From Stomorhina lunata (lineage: Eukaryota; Arthropoda; Insecta; Diptera; Rhiniidae), in the NCBI GenBank assembly GCA_933228675.1, contig OW121741.1, forward strand, positions 42,617,080 through 42,681,079: a stretch of DNA of 64,000 bases. The letters are read 5' to 3'. A program made the position numbers and the translations under genes. Positions within the stretch are counted from its first letter, which is position 1; each line of letters opens with the position of its first letter. The notes under the pieces are model-generated. The model ran no database searches and was not told where the DNA came from. It saw nothing but the letters and a program-made list of their open reading frames with translations. Below are positions 34,392-45,889 of the stretch, piece by piece.

Positions 34392-34522
34392 GGCCAGCCA
34401 GGAAGTGATTCTAAGTCGATTGGTATACTAAAAGGTGGATCTCAGACCAATATTTCCATACGTTACAAACATCAGCACAAACCCAATATACCCTTTCCAC
34501 CTATGGTGGTGAAGGGTATAAC
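34392..34522 (+). repeat. Family A repeat, 3' end fragment
   Basis: Starts within GGCCAGCCAGGAAGTGATTC and runs to CACCTATGGTGGTGAAGGGT and ATAAC. Only the terminal ~130 bp are present. Confidence 0.6.
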
Positions 34523-35212
34523 TAGATGGAATAAATTTGAAGCGATGAAATTAAAAGCATGTTAGAAAAAATATAAAATAAAATTTGAAAATATCCGCAT
34601 ATTTTACCCGCAAGTACATTCTTTTCATAACAATGGACCCAAAAGGACTCCGAGTGAAGTTGTTATTCTTGAGACCGCCTTTTAAACCTAACCTATTTGT
34701 AAGGGCGCCATAAAATCGGCAATGACATATATACATTTATTATATGAACACATTTTCTTTTATAATTTCTTTGAGTGTATCATAAATAGTAATATATGTA
34801 AACAAATCTAGAAAATTATATCGTTTGTAAAATTGTATACCTATGCAACCTATCATAACCTGAAATGGGCCGTAACAACTTAACTCAAGTATAAAAACCA
34901 AAAAAAATTAAAAAATTTTAAACTGAAAGATTGTGATATTTTTTAAGCGTGGGTCCATGATCAGAAGAAAACTATTTTTTATGTTTTCTTTGTTTTTACC
35001 TTTTGTATTTCAGATGACGATACATATCAAAAATGGCAAATAATTTCGTTTTTATTGTTATTTTATAAATGAATATTTTGTTGTTCTTATTAAAAGACGA
35101 ACAAAATTTGAAATATACATATAAATAAAATACAAAACTCATATACATATAAACGAATTATTAAAAATAATTTTTTTAAAAAGAAAATTTAAATACATAA
35201 ATAAATAAAAAA
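34523..35212. other. AT-rich intronic sequence, nothing recognised
   Basis: No ORF with motifs, TIR or array. Confidence 0.35.
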
Positions 35213-36014
35213 ACAAGTAAGAAAGCGCTATAGTCGGTCAAGCCGACCATACGATACCCTTCACCACTAAGGTCAAAGGTGTTATTTTTCCTGTGTAAAG
35301 ACAAATATTTGCTAAATTTTGCCATCATACAAACATTTTCTCAAAACTTATATATTCAACCTGTTTCCGTCATTTGGACTTATATGAGAGCTAGGGTCAA
35401 ATGTGGACCGATTATCACGAAATTTGGCTCGAAAATTTACAGTTGTTACAAAAATTATGTATGCAAAAAATAGACTTTCCATTATCTTTACATTTACGAG
35501 CGTTTTAGTGATTTTTTGTCTCATTTAGTGCGTTTTTAAAGAAGAATTTGTATGGGAGCTATGGTCAAATGTGGACCGATTTCAAGGAAATTTGGTACAG
35601 TGATTTTAGTTGACAGAAGCAGTATTTGTTTTAAATTTCATGAAAAAATATTGATATTTGTGGCCAATATAGCAATTCCGGGAAGTGGGACCTATGGGAG
35701 GTACCATAAATAATGGACCGATTTTGACCAATTTCAATAGCCATGGTCCCATTATCAAAAAAATGATCTGTGCCAAATTTCATCAAATTATCTTTAGAAT
35801 TGCGACCTGTAGTTTGATTACAAGGTTTACATGGGGGTCCAGCCAGCCAGCCAGACGGACGGACGGACGGACGGACATCGCTAAATCGGCTCAGAAAGTG
35901 ATTCTAAGTCTATTGGTATACTAAAAGGTGGGTCTAAGACAAATATTTCTATGCGTTACAAACATCAGCACAAACTTATAATACCCTTTCCACCTATGGT
36001 GGTGAAGGGTATAA
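35213..36014 (+). mobile_element. Helentron-like repeat, family A, full copy (tandem unit 1)
   Basis: An 802-bp reference copy. Order: AACAAGTAAGAAAGCGCTAT; dyad GTCGGTCAAGCCGAC; GATACCCTTCACCACTAAGG; three modules at about 35380, 35547 and 35690 each starting TATG(G/A)GAG.TA; CATGGGGGTCCAGCCAGCCA; the GACGGACGGACGGACGGACA microsatellite; CCACCTATGGTGGTGAAGGG; TATAA. Its last bases overlap the first bases of the next copy. Confidence 0.75.
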
Positions 36015-36780
36015 CAAGTAAGAAAATGCTATAGTCGGTCAAGCCCGACCATACGATACCCTTCACCACTAAGTTCAAAGGTGTTCTTTTTTCAGTATAA
36101 AGACAAATATTTCCTAAATTTTGCCATTATATAAACATTTTCTTAAAACGTATAGATTTAAGCTGCTTCCGTCATTTGGATTTATATGAGAGCCAGGGTC
36201 AAATGTGGACCGATTATCCCGAAAGTTAGCAAGTTTTGACAAAAATTACGTGTGCGAAAAAGAAACTCAAAATCCTCATTATCTTCAGATTTATGAGCGT
36301 TTAAGTGATTTTTGTCTCATTAGTGCATTTTGGGAGAAAATTTTGTATGGGAGCTATGGTCAAATGTGGACCGATTCCAACGAAATTTGGTACAGTGATT
36401 TTAATTTACATAAGCAGTGTGCAAAAATATTTATATTTGTGGCCAATATATCAATTCTGGGAAGTGGACCTATGGGAGGTACCATAAATAATGGACCGAT
36501 TTTGACGAATTTCAATAGCCATTGTCCCACTGTCTGTGTCAAATTTCATCGAATTATCTTTAGAATTGCAACCTGTACTTTAATTACATGGTTTACATGG
36601 GGGTCCAGCCAGCCGTACAGACGGACGGACGGACTGACTGACATCGCTAAATCGACTCAGAAAGTGATTCTTAGCCTATTGGTATACTAAACGGTGGGTC
36701 TAAGACAAATATTTCTATGCGTTACATACATCAGCACAAACTTATAATACTCTTTCCACCTATGGTGGTGAAGGGTATAA
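36013..36780 (+). mobile_element. Helentron-like repeat, family A, tandem unit 2
   Basis: Begins at the end of the previous unit (GGGTATAACAAGTAAG) and repeats the entire plan, with the same orientation and complete ends. It differs by many substitutions and several small deletions, so the pair is not a recent local duplication of identical units. Confidence 0.75.
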
Positions 36781-37910
36781 ATAGACAAGAAACAACTGAT
36801 TTTGTCCTATGTGGTAAGAGAAATGATGCAATAAAACATTTTAAGAGCTCTAAATAAGATTAATACAGTGAAATTCATTTAATTACCCCACCAAGGATTA
36901 TCCATAAAGATTTGAGAAATCTATAACCATAACTTTTTGTATGATAGTAAATTAGGCGCGGGGTTACTATGGAGGTCCTACTGTTTTTTCATGTGCCTTG
37001 TTTTATGATTTGTGTTAAGTAAATGATTTTAAAATATAATTTAATTACCCTCGTTTTTTCAAATTATTTAACAATTTTATCTTGTACCATATATGTATGT
37101 ATATTAAAACAATTAAACTTTGACACCCACCAAATTGTAAAAAAACCCCATAAAAACTTTATTGATTTTCATCAATGAAAAATATTTTTCTCAAATTAAA
37201 ACTACATTTTGGAAAAATCTATCCCTCTGTCAGCCTAAACAACCCACTAAAGTTTCCCAATTAATATTGATTGATAGATGGACATAAACATTGGATGACT
37301 GACTGGCTGGTTGACAGACGAGCAGACCGATATTGAAACCAGCAATTAATCATGGGGCACAGCTGTTCGCTGACAACGGAACGGACTACTTGACTGCATA
37401 ATTGTCATATTTAACCAAAGTTGAAGATAATTTTGATGAGTTTTTTTTTGCGCTATTTTCCCCATTCATTCATTTATTGAATAAAGTGGTTGGTTGTGTG
37501 GTTGTTTGTTGGTTGGACTTATGAGTTGGTTGGCTGGTCTTGTGCTTGATTTGGACACTCAAACGCATTAAGTTCAATTAAAAAGAATGAGGAACCCCAA
37601 CTACAAAAAGTTTTGAAGTTAAACGATTAATGTATGTTCGGATGTTTAAATGGATATCAATGACATTAGCAACCACAAACGACAATGTTTAAATTAAATA
37701 TTTATTTATTTATTTATTTATTTATTTATTGCATTGTTTGTTGCAAGTGCTGCAATGGATATTTGAGCTTTAACAATTGTAATTGTTGCACCATTGCAAT
37801 TGCAATTTTTGTTGGGGTCGAGCACAAGAATTCCATTCTCGATTTTTACAAGATTTAATCAAACAAATAGGGACTCTCAAGGGAAATTAAACTAAAAACT
37901 AAAAATTTTA
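36781..37910. other. Unique intronic region, possible regulatory DNA
   Basis: The longest stretch here without a recognisable TE. It has mixed composition with a CAGCTG E-box in GGGGCACAGCTGTTCGC (37353), TTGATTGATAGATGG, repeated GGTTGGTTG words (37480-37530), ACAATTGTAATTGTTGC (Sox-like) near 37772, and a TTTA/ATTT microsatellite at about 37699-37731. It resembles conserved fly intron sequence, but no conservation data are available. Confidence 0.3.
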
Positions 37911-37914
37911 ATTT

Positions 37915-38150
37915 TTAAAGTCGAATATCCTTAAAACCATTAGAGATATGATATGCATGTCGCGATGTTTTGATGTAGATCATGACATAAGTATTTGTTA
38001 TATAGCATGATTCTTCAAAGCGTTTGGGAAATGACAATTATATATCGTTTTAAGTGATTTATGAGTCTGAAGTGCCCTACTTTGGGGCCGATTGTGCCGC
38101 TTCAGTAAAATCTAGGCTTTCAAGGTTCAAAACTTAAGCTCTCCAACACT
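37915..38150 (-). repeat. Fragment related to the 26.9-kb TIR element
   Basis: On the minus strand, AAGTGTTGGAGAG.TTA, TGAACCTTGAAAGCCTAGAT, GGCGGCACAATCGGCCCCAA-like and AACGATATATAATTGTCATT follow the order of 27020-27145. Both TIRs are absent. Confidence 0.6.
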
Positions 38151-38346
38151 TCGGAGCTATTGAGCTTTTATCTTATGTTAATACTTAGTAGCACTGTAAG
38201 AATTTGCACACAAATTTCACACATTTACTCGAGCAAATCGGATTTTTCAACAGGGACGCTAGAAAAGTACAGCGACAGGAAGAGCAGACGACGCCATATT
38301 TGTTGCTGCTCATTAGACATTTCTCCTCATTAAGGTTTGCCATTTC

Positions 38347-38720
38347 ATGATGGAAAGATATACGAGCCAACAACAAGTCGCAATTATTAAAATTTACTGC
38401 CGGAATTCGGAGTCAGTGGCCTCAACGTTAAGAACGAAAAATCATCTTCAGCGATGAGGTTCATTTCTGGCTGAATGGCTTCGTCATTAAACAACAGGAC
38501 GGCGCCACAAGCCGCACAACGAATGTCACAATCAATTTATTGAAAACCAAGTTTGAAGAGAATGTGTATCTCACGAAATGGTCTAGTGGATGGGCCGCCT
38601 TGGTCGTGCGATTTGACACTGTGGGCCTACGTCAAGTCTATGGTCTATGCCAACAAGCCAGCGACGATTGATGAACTTCGTATGAATATCGAACGTGAAT
38701 ATCAATACATTTTTCTTATA
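38347..38720 (+). pseudogene. DD41D mariner transposase relic with large deletions
   Basis: Reads MMERYTSQQQVAIIKIYCRN, then after a deletion the IIFSDEVHFWLNGFVIKQ equivalent (first aspartate), then a jump to QDGATSRTTNVTINLLKT and RNGLVDGPPWSCDLT followed by LWAYVKSMVYANKPATIDEL. The third acidic residue region is lost (LTPLDYF shortened to LTLW). Several internal deletions and a frameshift are present. Confidence 0.7.
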
Positions 38721-39155
38721 TGTACATTCCTGTACACGTGTTGGGATGTAATGGGATGCAGCTGTTGCCTGGCATCTCCAGCTAGCAGATAAGAACAGTA
38801 TCCAATTCCTACTCTAACCTCCTCGTAGTACATCCTGGTAACCTGTTAGTTCAAAATGTTAGTTGCGGCTGCAAGCTGGCGTCTGTCTCGTATCGAGAGC
38901 CTTGCTATACAAATGTGCCTCGTATCATTGGACTCATCACCCATCAACTAAGCACTTACGAAGTTTTAAGCATGGAAAGAAACAACATTCCAGAATATAC
39001 TACTCCAAGGGGTAATCATGCGAGAAATTCCCCTGCTACGGCAGCTGGCATAAGGGTTTTGGAGGTGCCTTTTATATGCAAGAACGTTTGATGAATGGAA
39101 CCAAGAGACCCTATGCTCCACTGGGAGTCAAGGATAACACAAGAAGAAGAATCTA
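38721..39155 (+). repeat. Non-LTR 3' region with AAGAAG tail
   Basis: Moderately GC-rich sequence ending CCCTATGCTCCACTGGGAGT, CAAGGATAACACAAGAAGAA. The tail matches the 3' ends at 15215 and 34050. Upstream 350 bp have no readable ORF and may be its 3' UTR. Confidence 0.45.
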
Positions 39156-39159
39156 CTCG

Positions 39160-40215
39160 TGTTGACACGAGTGAACTTTTTTGCACATTTTATGAGCACC
39201 TAAAAAATTAACGGCACATTTTATGTGCCACTCAAAAATATATTGCATATAAATTGAGCACTAGTTGCATACGACTCGCACATGAGTTGCACGTGAGCAG
39301 AGACATTGACTTGATCATTAAAGAAACTCGTAAAAATGAGCTTTGTTAAAGAAAAGACAAAAACAAAAAATACCAAGAAACAAAATCCAATTTATAGAAG
39401 ACACAATTGTAATTGGCTTCACTAAATTAATGAATTATATATGTGTATGCTCATGTGCACGCACATTGTGATACCACAGAAGCTAGCAAAAAGTCAATCA
39501 ATACCTATCAGTCGGATCACCTAAGTTGGCAAAGAAATGAGAGCTCATATTTAGGCAATACCACCTCGTCTTGTTTGCAGAGCTTCTGCAAAAGTAACGT
39601 GTCGTGTCTAAAATAAATTCATTATCGTACAAACAATCACTGCTAAATTGCGTAAAATTATTCTTTTCAATCTGGAATTTGTAAGACCTAAATTTATAAG
39701 GCCTAGCTAAATCTTCTACTCTACAGTTCTATGATATATCCCTTCGGCCCGAAACGAAGCATATCTTAACAAAAATAAAGTAGTATTCAATTGTTGGTCA
39801 GCCTCAGCCTCATTGGTCATGCTCTTCGAGGCTAGCAAGATTCCATTTAATCTGGAATTTATAACGCCTAAAGTTCTATGACATCACCCTGTGGCCCGAA
39901 ACGAAGCCTATCTTAACTAAAATTAGTCTTTAGGCGGGTATTCCATCACTAATCTTGAGTCTGTGAAAAAATGGTAAACTACTATTTGTTTTAATATTTT
40001 GAGTCTCAAAACTTACTAAGCGACTGCCAGAATAGGTTTCGCAAGCGACGTTCATCAGGAGACTTGCTAGTCTTTCTGTCGGAGAAAAGATGCCAATCTA
40101 TTCACCACTTTAGATGTTGGTAATAAGAGTTGTCTTAAATGTAATCTAGCTGTCAAGTTTAGCTTGCTTTAGAAAAAAAAGTGCGCATAATTTTATTAAT
40201 ATTTGTTTGTTTGCC
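39160..40215. other. Unclassified region with an imperfect local duplication
   Basis: TTCAATCTGGAATTTGTAAG ... GGCCCGAAACGAAGC.TATC at about 39667-39775 recurs in shortened form at 39846-39915. No ORF with motifs. It may contain the degraded 5' end of the following mariner. Confidence 0.35.
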
Positions 40216-40227
40216 GTCAATTTTAAT

Positions 40228-41200
40228 ATGGAGCTACAAAAGAACATTTTCGTCATATTTTACTTTATTTCCTTAAAGGAAAAAACGCAGCTCAGGTTGC
40301 TAAAAAGTTACGTGATTTGTATGGTGATAAAGCCTTAAAAGAAACACAGTGTCGAAGTTGATTTCTCTAATTCCGTTCGGAAGATTTTTCACTAAAAGAT
40401 AAGCCACGTTCAGATTGGCCATATGAAGTTGATGATGACAATATAAAGACTTTAACCGAATCGGATCGTCATGTAACTGAGCGTGATATTGGAGAAATGT
40501 TAAATATACCAAAATCAACCGTTCATAACCATATACGACGTCTTGGACTGGTAAAAAACTTGATTTTTGGGTACTACATGAATTGAAAGAAATGCATTTA
40601 ACTAACCGTTTCTACGCTTGTGATATGCATCTTAAATGCAATGAACATGATCCCTTTTTAAAGCAAATCATAATTGGATATGAAAAATGGGTTGGTTACA
40701 ATAACGTCAATTGAAAACGATCATGGTCCAAGCATGATGAAGCACCACAAACCACTTCAAAGGCTGATATTCATAAAAAGAAAGATTATGTCGTCAGTTT
40801 CCTGGGATTGGATTGGATTTTAAGCTGCTTTCAAGGAACCAAACGATTAATTCGGATGTCTACTGTGAACAACTGTACAAATTGAATACAGCCATTAACG
40901 AGAAGCGGCCAGAATTGATCAATCGTAAAGGTGTCATATTCCACTACGACAACGCTAGACCGCACACATCTTTGGCTACTCGCCAAAAACTAAAAGAGCT
41001 TGGCTGAGAACTTTTGATGCGTCCGCCATATAGCCTAGACCTTAAATGGTAAAACTTTCCATAGTCACGAAACTATGAAATTGCACTTGGTTCAGATTTT
41101 TGCAGATAACGGTCAAACGTTCTATAAGCGTGGAATAATGACGTTACCGGAAAGATGGCAAAAGGTCATCCAACAAAATGATAATTATATAATTGATTAA
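40228..41200 (+). pseudogene. mariner (DD34D, SETMAR-like) transposase relic
   Basis: Readable in pieces: FLKGKNAAQVAKKLRDLYGD (first HTH), TESDRHVTERDIGEMLNIPK then STVHNHIRRLG (second HTH), DFWVLHELKEMHLTNRFYAC (the WVPHEL signature with P to L), GYEKWVGYNN (first aspartate lost: D to G-Y-E context), IFHYDNARPHTSLATRQKLK (second aspartate kept) and RPPYSLDL. The third acidic residue is removed by a deletion at about 41040. The C-terminus ends at TTCATCCAACAAAATG...GATTAA. Many frameshifts mark an old copy. Confidence 0.78.
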
Positions 41201-41311
41201 AGTTCATTCTAAATTGAAAAATATGTTTACTTTTTTTATAAAATATCGCCGGTTTTTTTTTTGGGGTAATCCAATATTATACAAAACATAAATGAATTAA
41301 TAATTCAGATA

Positions 41312-42332
41312 CTACACCATTTTCAATTGAAATTGAGCAATATTCAATTGAAATTGAGAATATTCAATTGAAATTGAGAAATTTTCAATTGAAATTGAGA
41401 GTTTTCAATTGAAAATGAGAAATTTTCAATTGAAATTGAGAATTTTCATTTGAAATTGAGAAATTTTCAATTTAAATTGAGAATTTTCAATTAAAAATGA
41501 GAAATTTTCAATTAAAATTGAGAAAACCCTAATTGGAAATGAGAAACATTCAGTTCAAATTGAGAAATTTTCAATTGAAATTGGGAATTTTTGAATTGAA
41601 ATTGAGAAAAGCCCAATTGAAAATGAGAAATTTTCAATTGAAATTGAGAATTTTTAAATTGAAATTGAGAATTTTTTAATTGAAATTGAGAAAAGCACAA
41701 TTGAAAATGAGATTGAATTTTTTAATTGAAATTGAGAATTTTTCAATTGAAAATGAGAAATTTTCAATTGAAATTGAGAAATTTTTAATTGAAATTGAGA
41801 AATTTTAAATTTAAATTGAGAATTTTTCAATTGAAATTGAGAAATTTTAAATTCAAATTGAGAATTTTTCAATTGAAATTGAGAACACCCCAAGTGGAAT
41901 TTCAACCTCATTTTCAATTTAGGTTTTCTCAACTTGAATTCTAAAATTCTCAATTTCAATTGAAAATTTTTCATTTTAAATTGAAAATTTCTCATTTTCA
42001 ATTAAAAATTTCTCATTTTCATTTGAAAATTTCTCAATTCCAATTGAAAATTTCTCAATTTCAATTAGAAAAACCAACCTCATTTTCAATTGGGCTTTTC
42101 TCAATTTAAATTGAAAATTTCTCATTTTCAACTGAAAATTCTCAATTTCAATTGAATATTTCTCAATTTCAATTGAAAAGTCTCAATTTCAATTGAAAAT
42201 TTCTCAATTTCAATTGAAAATTCTCAATTCCAATTGAATATTTCTCAATTTCAATTGAAAATTCTCAATTTCAATTGAAAATTTCTCAATTCAATTTGAA
42301 AATTTCTCAATTACAATTGAAAATGGTGTAGA
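41312..42332. mobile_element. Foldback-type element: inverted arms of 21-bp tandem repeats
   Basis: The left arm (41312-41885) is a tandem of the ~21-bp unit TTTTCAATTGAAATTGAGAA. After a short central change (41886-41935) the right arm to 42332 is the same unit on the other strand, TTCTCAATTTCAATTGAAAA. The extreme ends are CTACACCATTTTCAATTG and its exact complement. In the left arm AAAACCC/AAAAGCC/AAAAGCA variants recur every 84 bp (four units). This is the architecture of Drosophila FB elements. No coding region; no clear target duplication. Confidence 0.82.
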
Positions 42333-42766
42333 ACAAACAAAGAATGAGGTGGAGTAAACAGAGCTATAGTATAAATATTGAGAAATATGAATCTCCTAAT
42401 GCATTGGTCGTGATAACTCAATTTTTTTCAGTGTAGAAGTGCTTCGATTTGTAACAAGGTGTAAGGTATATTTTATTCCAGCTGATCTCCTTAATATTTA
42501 CATCAACTATATCAGACCGAAAATGCAATACAACTCTCACGTATAGACTGGTACTTCCAAGTATATTTTGGAGGTTTTTACCGCGTTCATGACGAAATCG
42601 TTCATCGGTATATACTCTCAATTATTGAGAGATACACAGCTGAAATGTGAATTATGTAGACCAAGAAAAGCTCTAAAGAGAAAATTCTTTCTTTGGCTGT
42701 ACAAGACGTAGATGAGAGTCCCTGTTCGTTGAACTATCCCTCGAGTGCCGGTCTTTCGAGAAGGTA
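42333..42766. other. Unclassified intronic segment
   Basis: No repeat or gene recognised; slightly higher GC than flanks near 42700-42760. Confidence 0.35.
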
Positions 42767-44508
42767 TAGGGTAAAAGGGGGAGCATTTGCCACTTTTTTT
42801 TTAAAGTGCTCTAGGTTTCTTACCGCGAGAGTTATCACAATTTTTGTGTTCTTCAGAGGTACCTATATATGTTAGCTTTAAACTGTGTTGGTTCAGATTG
42901 CCTACGGCTTTTCTTTATGTATCAAATTTGAAAAATAGGAAATTAACTAAAAGTGGCCAATGTACCCCATCCATGAGGCACATTTGCCAATAAGTTTGGT
43001 ACAAAAAAGAAGTAAAAAAAAATTGTTGTAATAAAGTAAATTTTTATATTTCTATAAAGCTTTAATATACAAAACAAACAAACCAAAAAATTAATTCAAG
43101 TTCATTTCACATGGATAAATTAAACAAAACAATAAAAAATTGTTTTGAACTATTGGGCCTCTGTTAACATTGTACAGTGACATATCAGCATTAAAACAAA
43201 AATGTTAAGATGGAAGATGGATTGGGGCTTGCAACAAAAATATGATATCCTTTTTAGGGATATTACAAATGTCGGGCTCAAAAAAATGTCGACGAGTTGC
43301 TTTGTTATATGTGTATGGCAAATGTGCCACAGGTAGAGGCGTTAGGTGTAAAGAACTATTTTTCACATAAGAAATAGATTTATTGATAAAAACATAAAAT
43401 ATTTGTTCTCAATACTATATTGTTTATTAAACTAATGAATAATTTTTTAGGATAACAAAGGAAACTAAGGAAAATATTAACTAAGGAAAATATTACAAAA
43501 ATACTTGTAGCAAAATATTTTTTCAGGATCTGCTGAAACAATAAATCACGCCTGATGTTTTAAATATGAAAGCTACAGCAGTCAACATTTGAGATATAGA
43601 ATATCAATGATAAACGAATATAAAATCGATTACAGCATCAAAAAAGATAAGTTAGTTTTCAAGAAAACAAGTAAGAAAGTGCTATTGTCGGTCAAGCCCG
43701 ACCATACGATACCATTTACCACTAATGTCAAAGGTGTTCTTTTTGCTATATAAAGACAAATATTTGCTAAATTTTGCCATCATACAAACATATTCTCAAA
43801 ACTTATACATTTAAGCTGTTTCCGTCATTTGGACTTATATGAGAGCTAGGGTCAAATGTGGACCGATTATAGACGAAATTTGGTAAATTTATTACAGTTA
43901 TTACAAAAATTATGTATGCAAAAAATAAACTTAAAATTCTCATTGTCTTCGGATTTAGGAGCGTTTTAGTGAATTTTGTCTCATTTAGTGCGTTTTGACA
44001 GACAAGTTTGTATGGGAGCTATGGTCAAATGTGGATCGATTTCAACGAAACTTGGTACAGTGATTTAAGTTTACATAAGCAGTATTTATTTAAAATTTCA
44101 TGAAAAAATATTGATGGCCAATATATTAATTCCGGGAAGTGGGACCTATGGGAGGTACCATAAATAATGGACCGATTTTGACGAATTTCAATAGCCGAGG
44201 TCCCATTATCAAAAAACGATCTGTACCGAATTTCATCAAATTATCTTTAGAATTGCGACCTGTTTTACATGGGGGTCCAGCCAGCCGTCTAGCCAGCCAG
44301 CCAGACATCGCAGGACAGACATCGCTAAATCGACTCAGAAAGTGATTCTAAGCTTATTGGTATACTAAAAGATGGATCAAAGACAAATATTTCAATGCGT
44401 TACATACATCAGCACAAACTTACAATACCCTTTCCATCTATGGTGGTGAAGGGTAAAATTAGTGGTGGCAAATGCAACCCTATGGCAAATGGTCCCCCTC
44501 CTACCCTA
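42767..44508. mobile_element. TIR element with TTTGCCA words, carrying a nested family A repeat
   Basis: The ends TAGGGTAAAAGGGGGAGCAT (then TTGCCAC) and, inverted on the right, TTAGGGTAGGAGGGGGACCA (then TTTGCCA) match over about 28 bp. TGGCAAAT/ATTTGCCA words recur at 42787, 42985, 43318, 44465 and 44483. The family A copy at 43666-44456 interrupts it just before its right end. No transposase frame and no firm target duplication. Confidence 0.62.
43666..44456 (+). mobile_element. Helentron-like repeat, family A, nested copy
   Basis: AACAAGTAAGAAAGTGCTAT start, GTCGGTCAAGCCCGACC dyad, three GGGAGCTATGGTCAAATGTG-type modules, and CAGCCAGCC tract in place of most GACGG units. The end TCTATGGTGGTGAAGGGTAA is slightly altered. 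Confidence 0.72.
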
Positions 44509-45149
44509 ATTAATAAGTAGACTTTAATTTACCATTAAATGATTCCAAGAAAGTAATTAATTTTGCCAGGAAATAAAAGTTTTTACTAAAATATTATTGC
44601 TAGTCATATTGGCTTAGCCCATTGCATTTTTAAATATATTTTTAAAAATGACATTTCGACAAGACAATAAACATAAAAAAATTTGCTAAAAAAAGTCTCT
44701 AGTACGAAAATTATTTTCATTAAAAATTAACCGACATAAGCAATTGGATAGACAGAAACACATCGTCCACTTGAAATTATAAATAAATAAAATATTTAGT
44801 TTTTTGTTTAAACATGAAAATTTTCTTTCCTTCCTTTCTTCCTCTTTCATAACCACCATAAAATTATTGTTTTTTTTTTTTTATTTGAACCACAATAATA
44901 AAACCAATTTATTTATATATTATTTATTTTTTTTTTTTTTCTTTGTGCAATTTCATTTTTAATTGCATTAATTTATTAAACAATTTTATTAACTTATATC
45001 AATTGTTATAATTTAAATACCCGTAATTATAAATTTTTTTAAATTAAATTTGTATATAAATTGAAAAAAAATCAATCAAATTACAAAAAATAAACACACA
45101 CACTCGCGATCGCACAATTACAATTTTCCTTTTTTTCGTTTACGCGCAA
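44509..45149. other. AT-rich sequence downstream of the candidate promoter
   Basis: Long T and A homopolymers (44869-44882, 44928-44942). On the minus strand this would follow the candidate leader. No exon was identified. Confidence 0.35.
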
Positions 45150-45430
45150 AAAATCGTGAACGTGACAAAAATCGCTCGCAAAATCTTAAAGACTGACAGA
45201 CAGCGAAACTAAATGATGCTGCAAGAGTGTTTTGAACATTATGAAAAATATAAAGATCCGATCAAAAAATAACAATAACAACAAAAGAAACAAAAACATT
45301 AAACAGTTTTTCTATAATTTTTTTTTTTTGTTTCGTAAAACTCAATTTTAATTGTCAAATCCACTCAATTTTGTTTTCACATTCTCGCTCATACGCTCCG
45401 CACATAAAACACTCATTTTCACAGTAGATT
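45150..45430 (-). promoter_or_regulatory. Candidate minus-strand core promoter and leader inside the Pax intron
   Basis: A patch of unique, CpG-containing sequence stands out from AT-rich surroundings. On the minus strand TCAGTC (A at 45194) matches the Drosophila initiator TCAKTY. At +28 to +32 relative to that A the sequence TGTCA matches four of five positions of the DPE consensus (RGWYV). Downstream is a leader-like stretch with GCGAGCG, TTGCGCGT and GATCGCGAGTG. There is no TATA box. It lies between first exons B and C, in the right orientation for a Pax leader exon or a noncoding RNA. Function is inferred from motifs only. Confidence 0.3.
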
Positions 45431-45887
45431 TATGTATTTTAGTGATGTCAACTGGTAAAAGTTAAAAAGCGTTTTCAATAGGAATTAGGCATATAAGTTA
45501 TTTGTAAATCTTATGATCGCTACCAGCTTATGTTGGCATTATGAAAATTCTACTTAAGTTATTAATACAAAATAGACTTTAGTTGAAAGTTAAAATAATA
45601 ATTATTGTTTCTGAAAGATAATTTTGCTGCCGTTTTTCGATTTTTTAATTAATTTAACAAATCAAACAGTTTTGGAGTTAAGCGAATATTTAATGCGCAG
45701 CCTTCTCCATTTTTTATATAACGCTGTATCTCGAAAACTAGAGCTTAACTAAAAAAAACGGTAAGCACCATTGAATTCAGCGTACTCGATTTATCTTTAC
45801 GCTCTAGGTCTCCCTTTTGTCGGTAAAAAAAAAATTATCAAAATCAAACACAGTGTAATTAGTCCATTTTTGATACATTATAATATG
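45431..45887. other. Intronic sequence upstream of the DD41D insertion
   Basis: Contains CTGTATCTCGAAAACTAGAG and CGCTCTAGGTCTCCCTTTTG, wording reminiscent of the 14-kb fold-back interior, but no arms could be paired. Confidence 0.3.
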
Positions 45888-45889
45888 TA

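Noticed and set aside
36205..36690. 161-codon ORF on the plus strand
   Set aside because: It lies entirely inside a family A noncoding repeat. Equivalent frames in other copies are broken at different places, so it is not conserved as protein.
37681..37735. TTTA tract considered as a regulatory repeat
   Set aside because: Simple microsatellite with no specific feature beyond copy number.
41512..42001. ORFs rich in QFQLKNSQFQ (62 and 115 codons)
   Set aside because: Translation of the 21-bp tandem unit of the foldback element (length a multiple of three gives periodic peptides). No independent evidence for coding.
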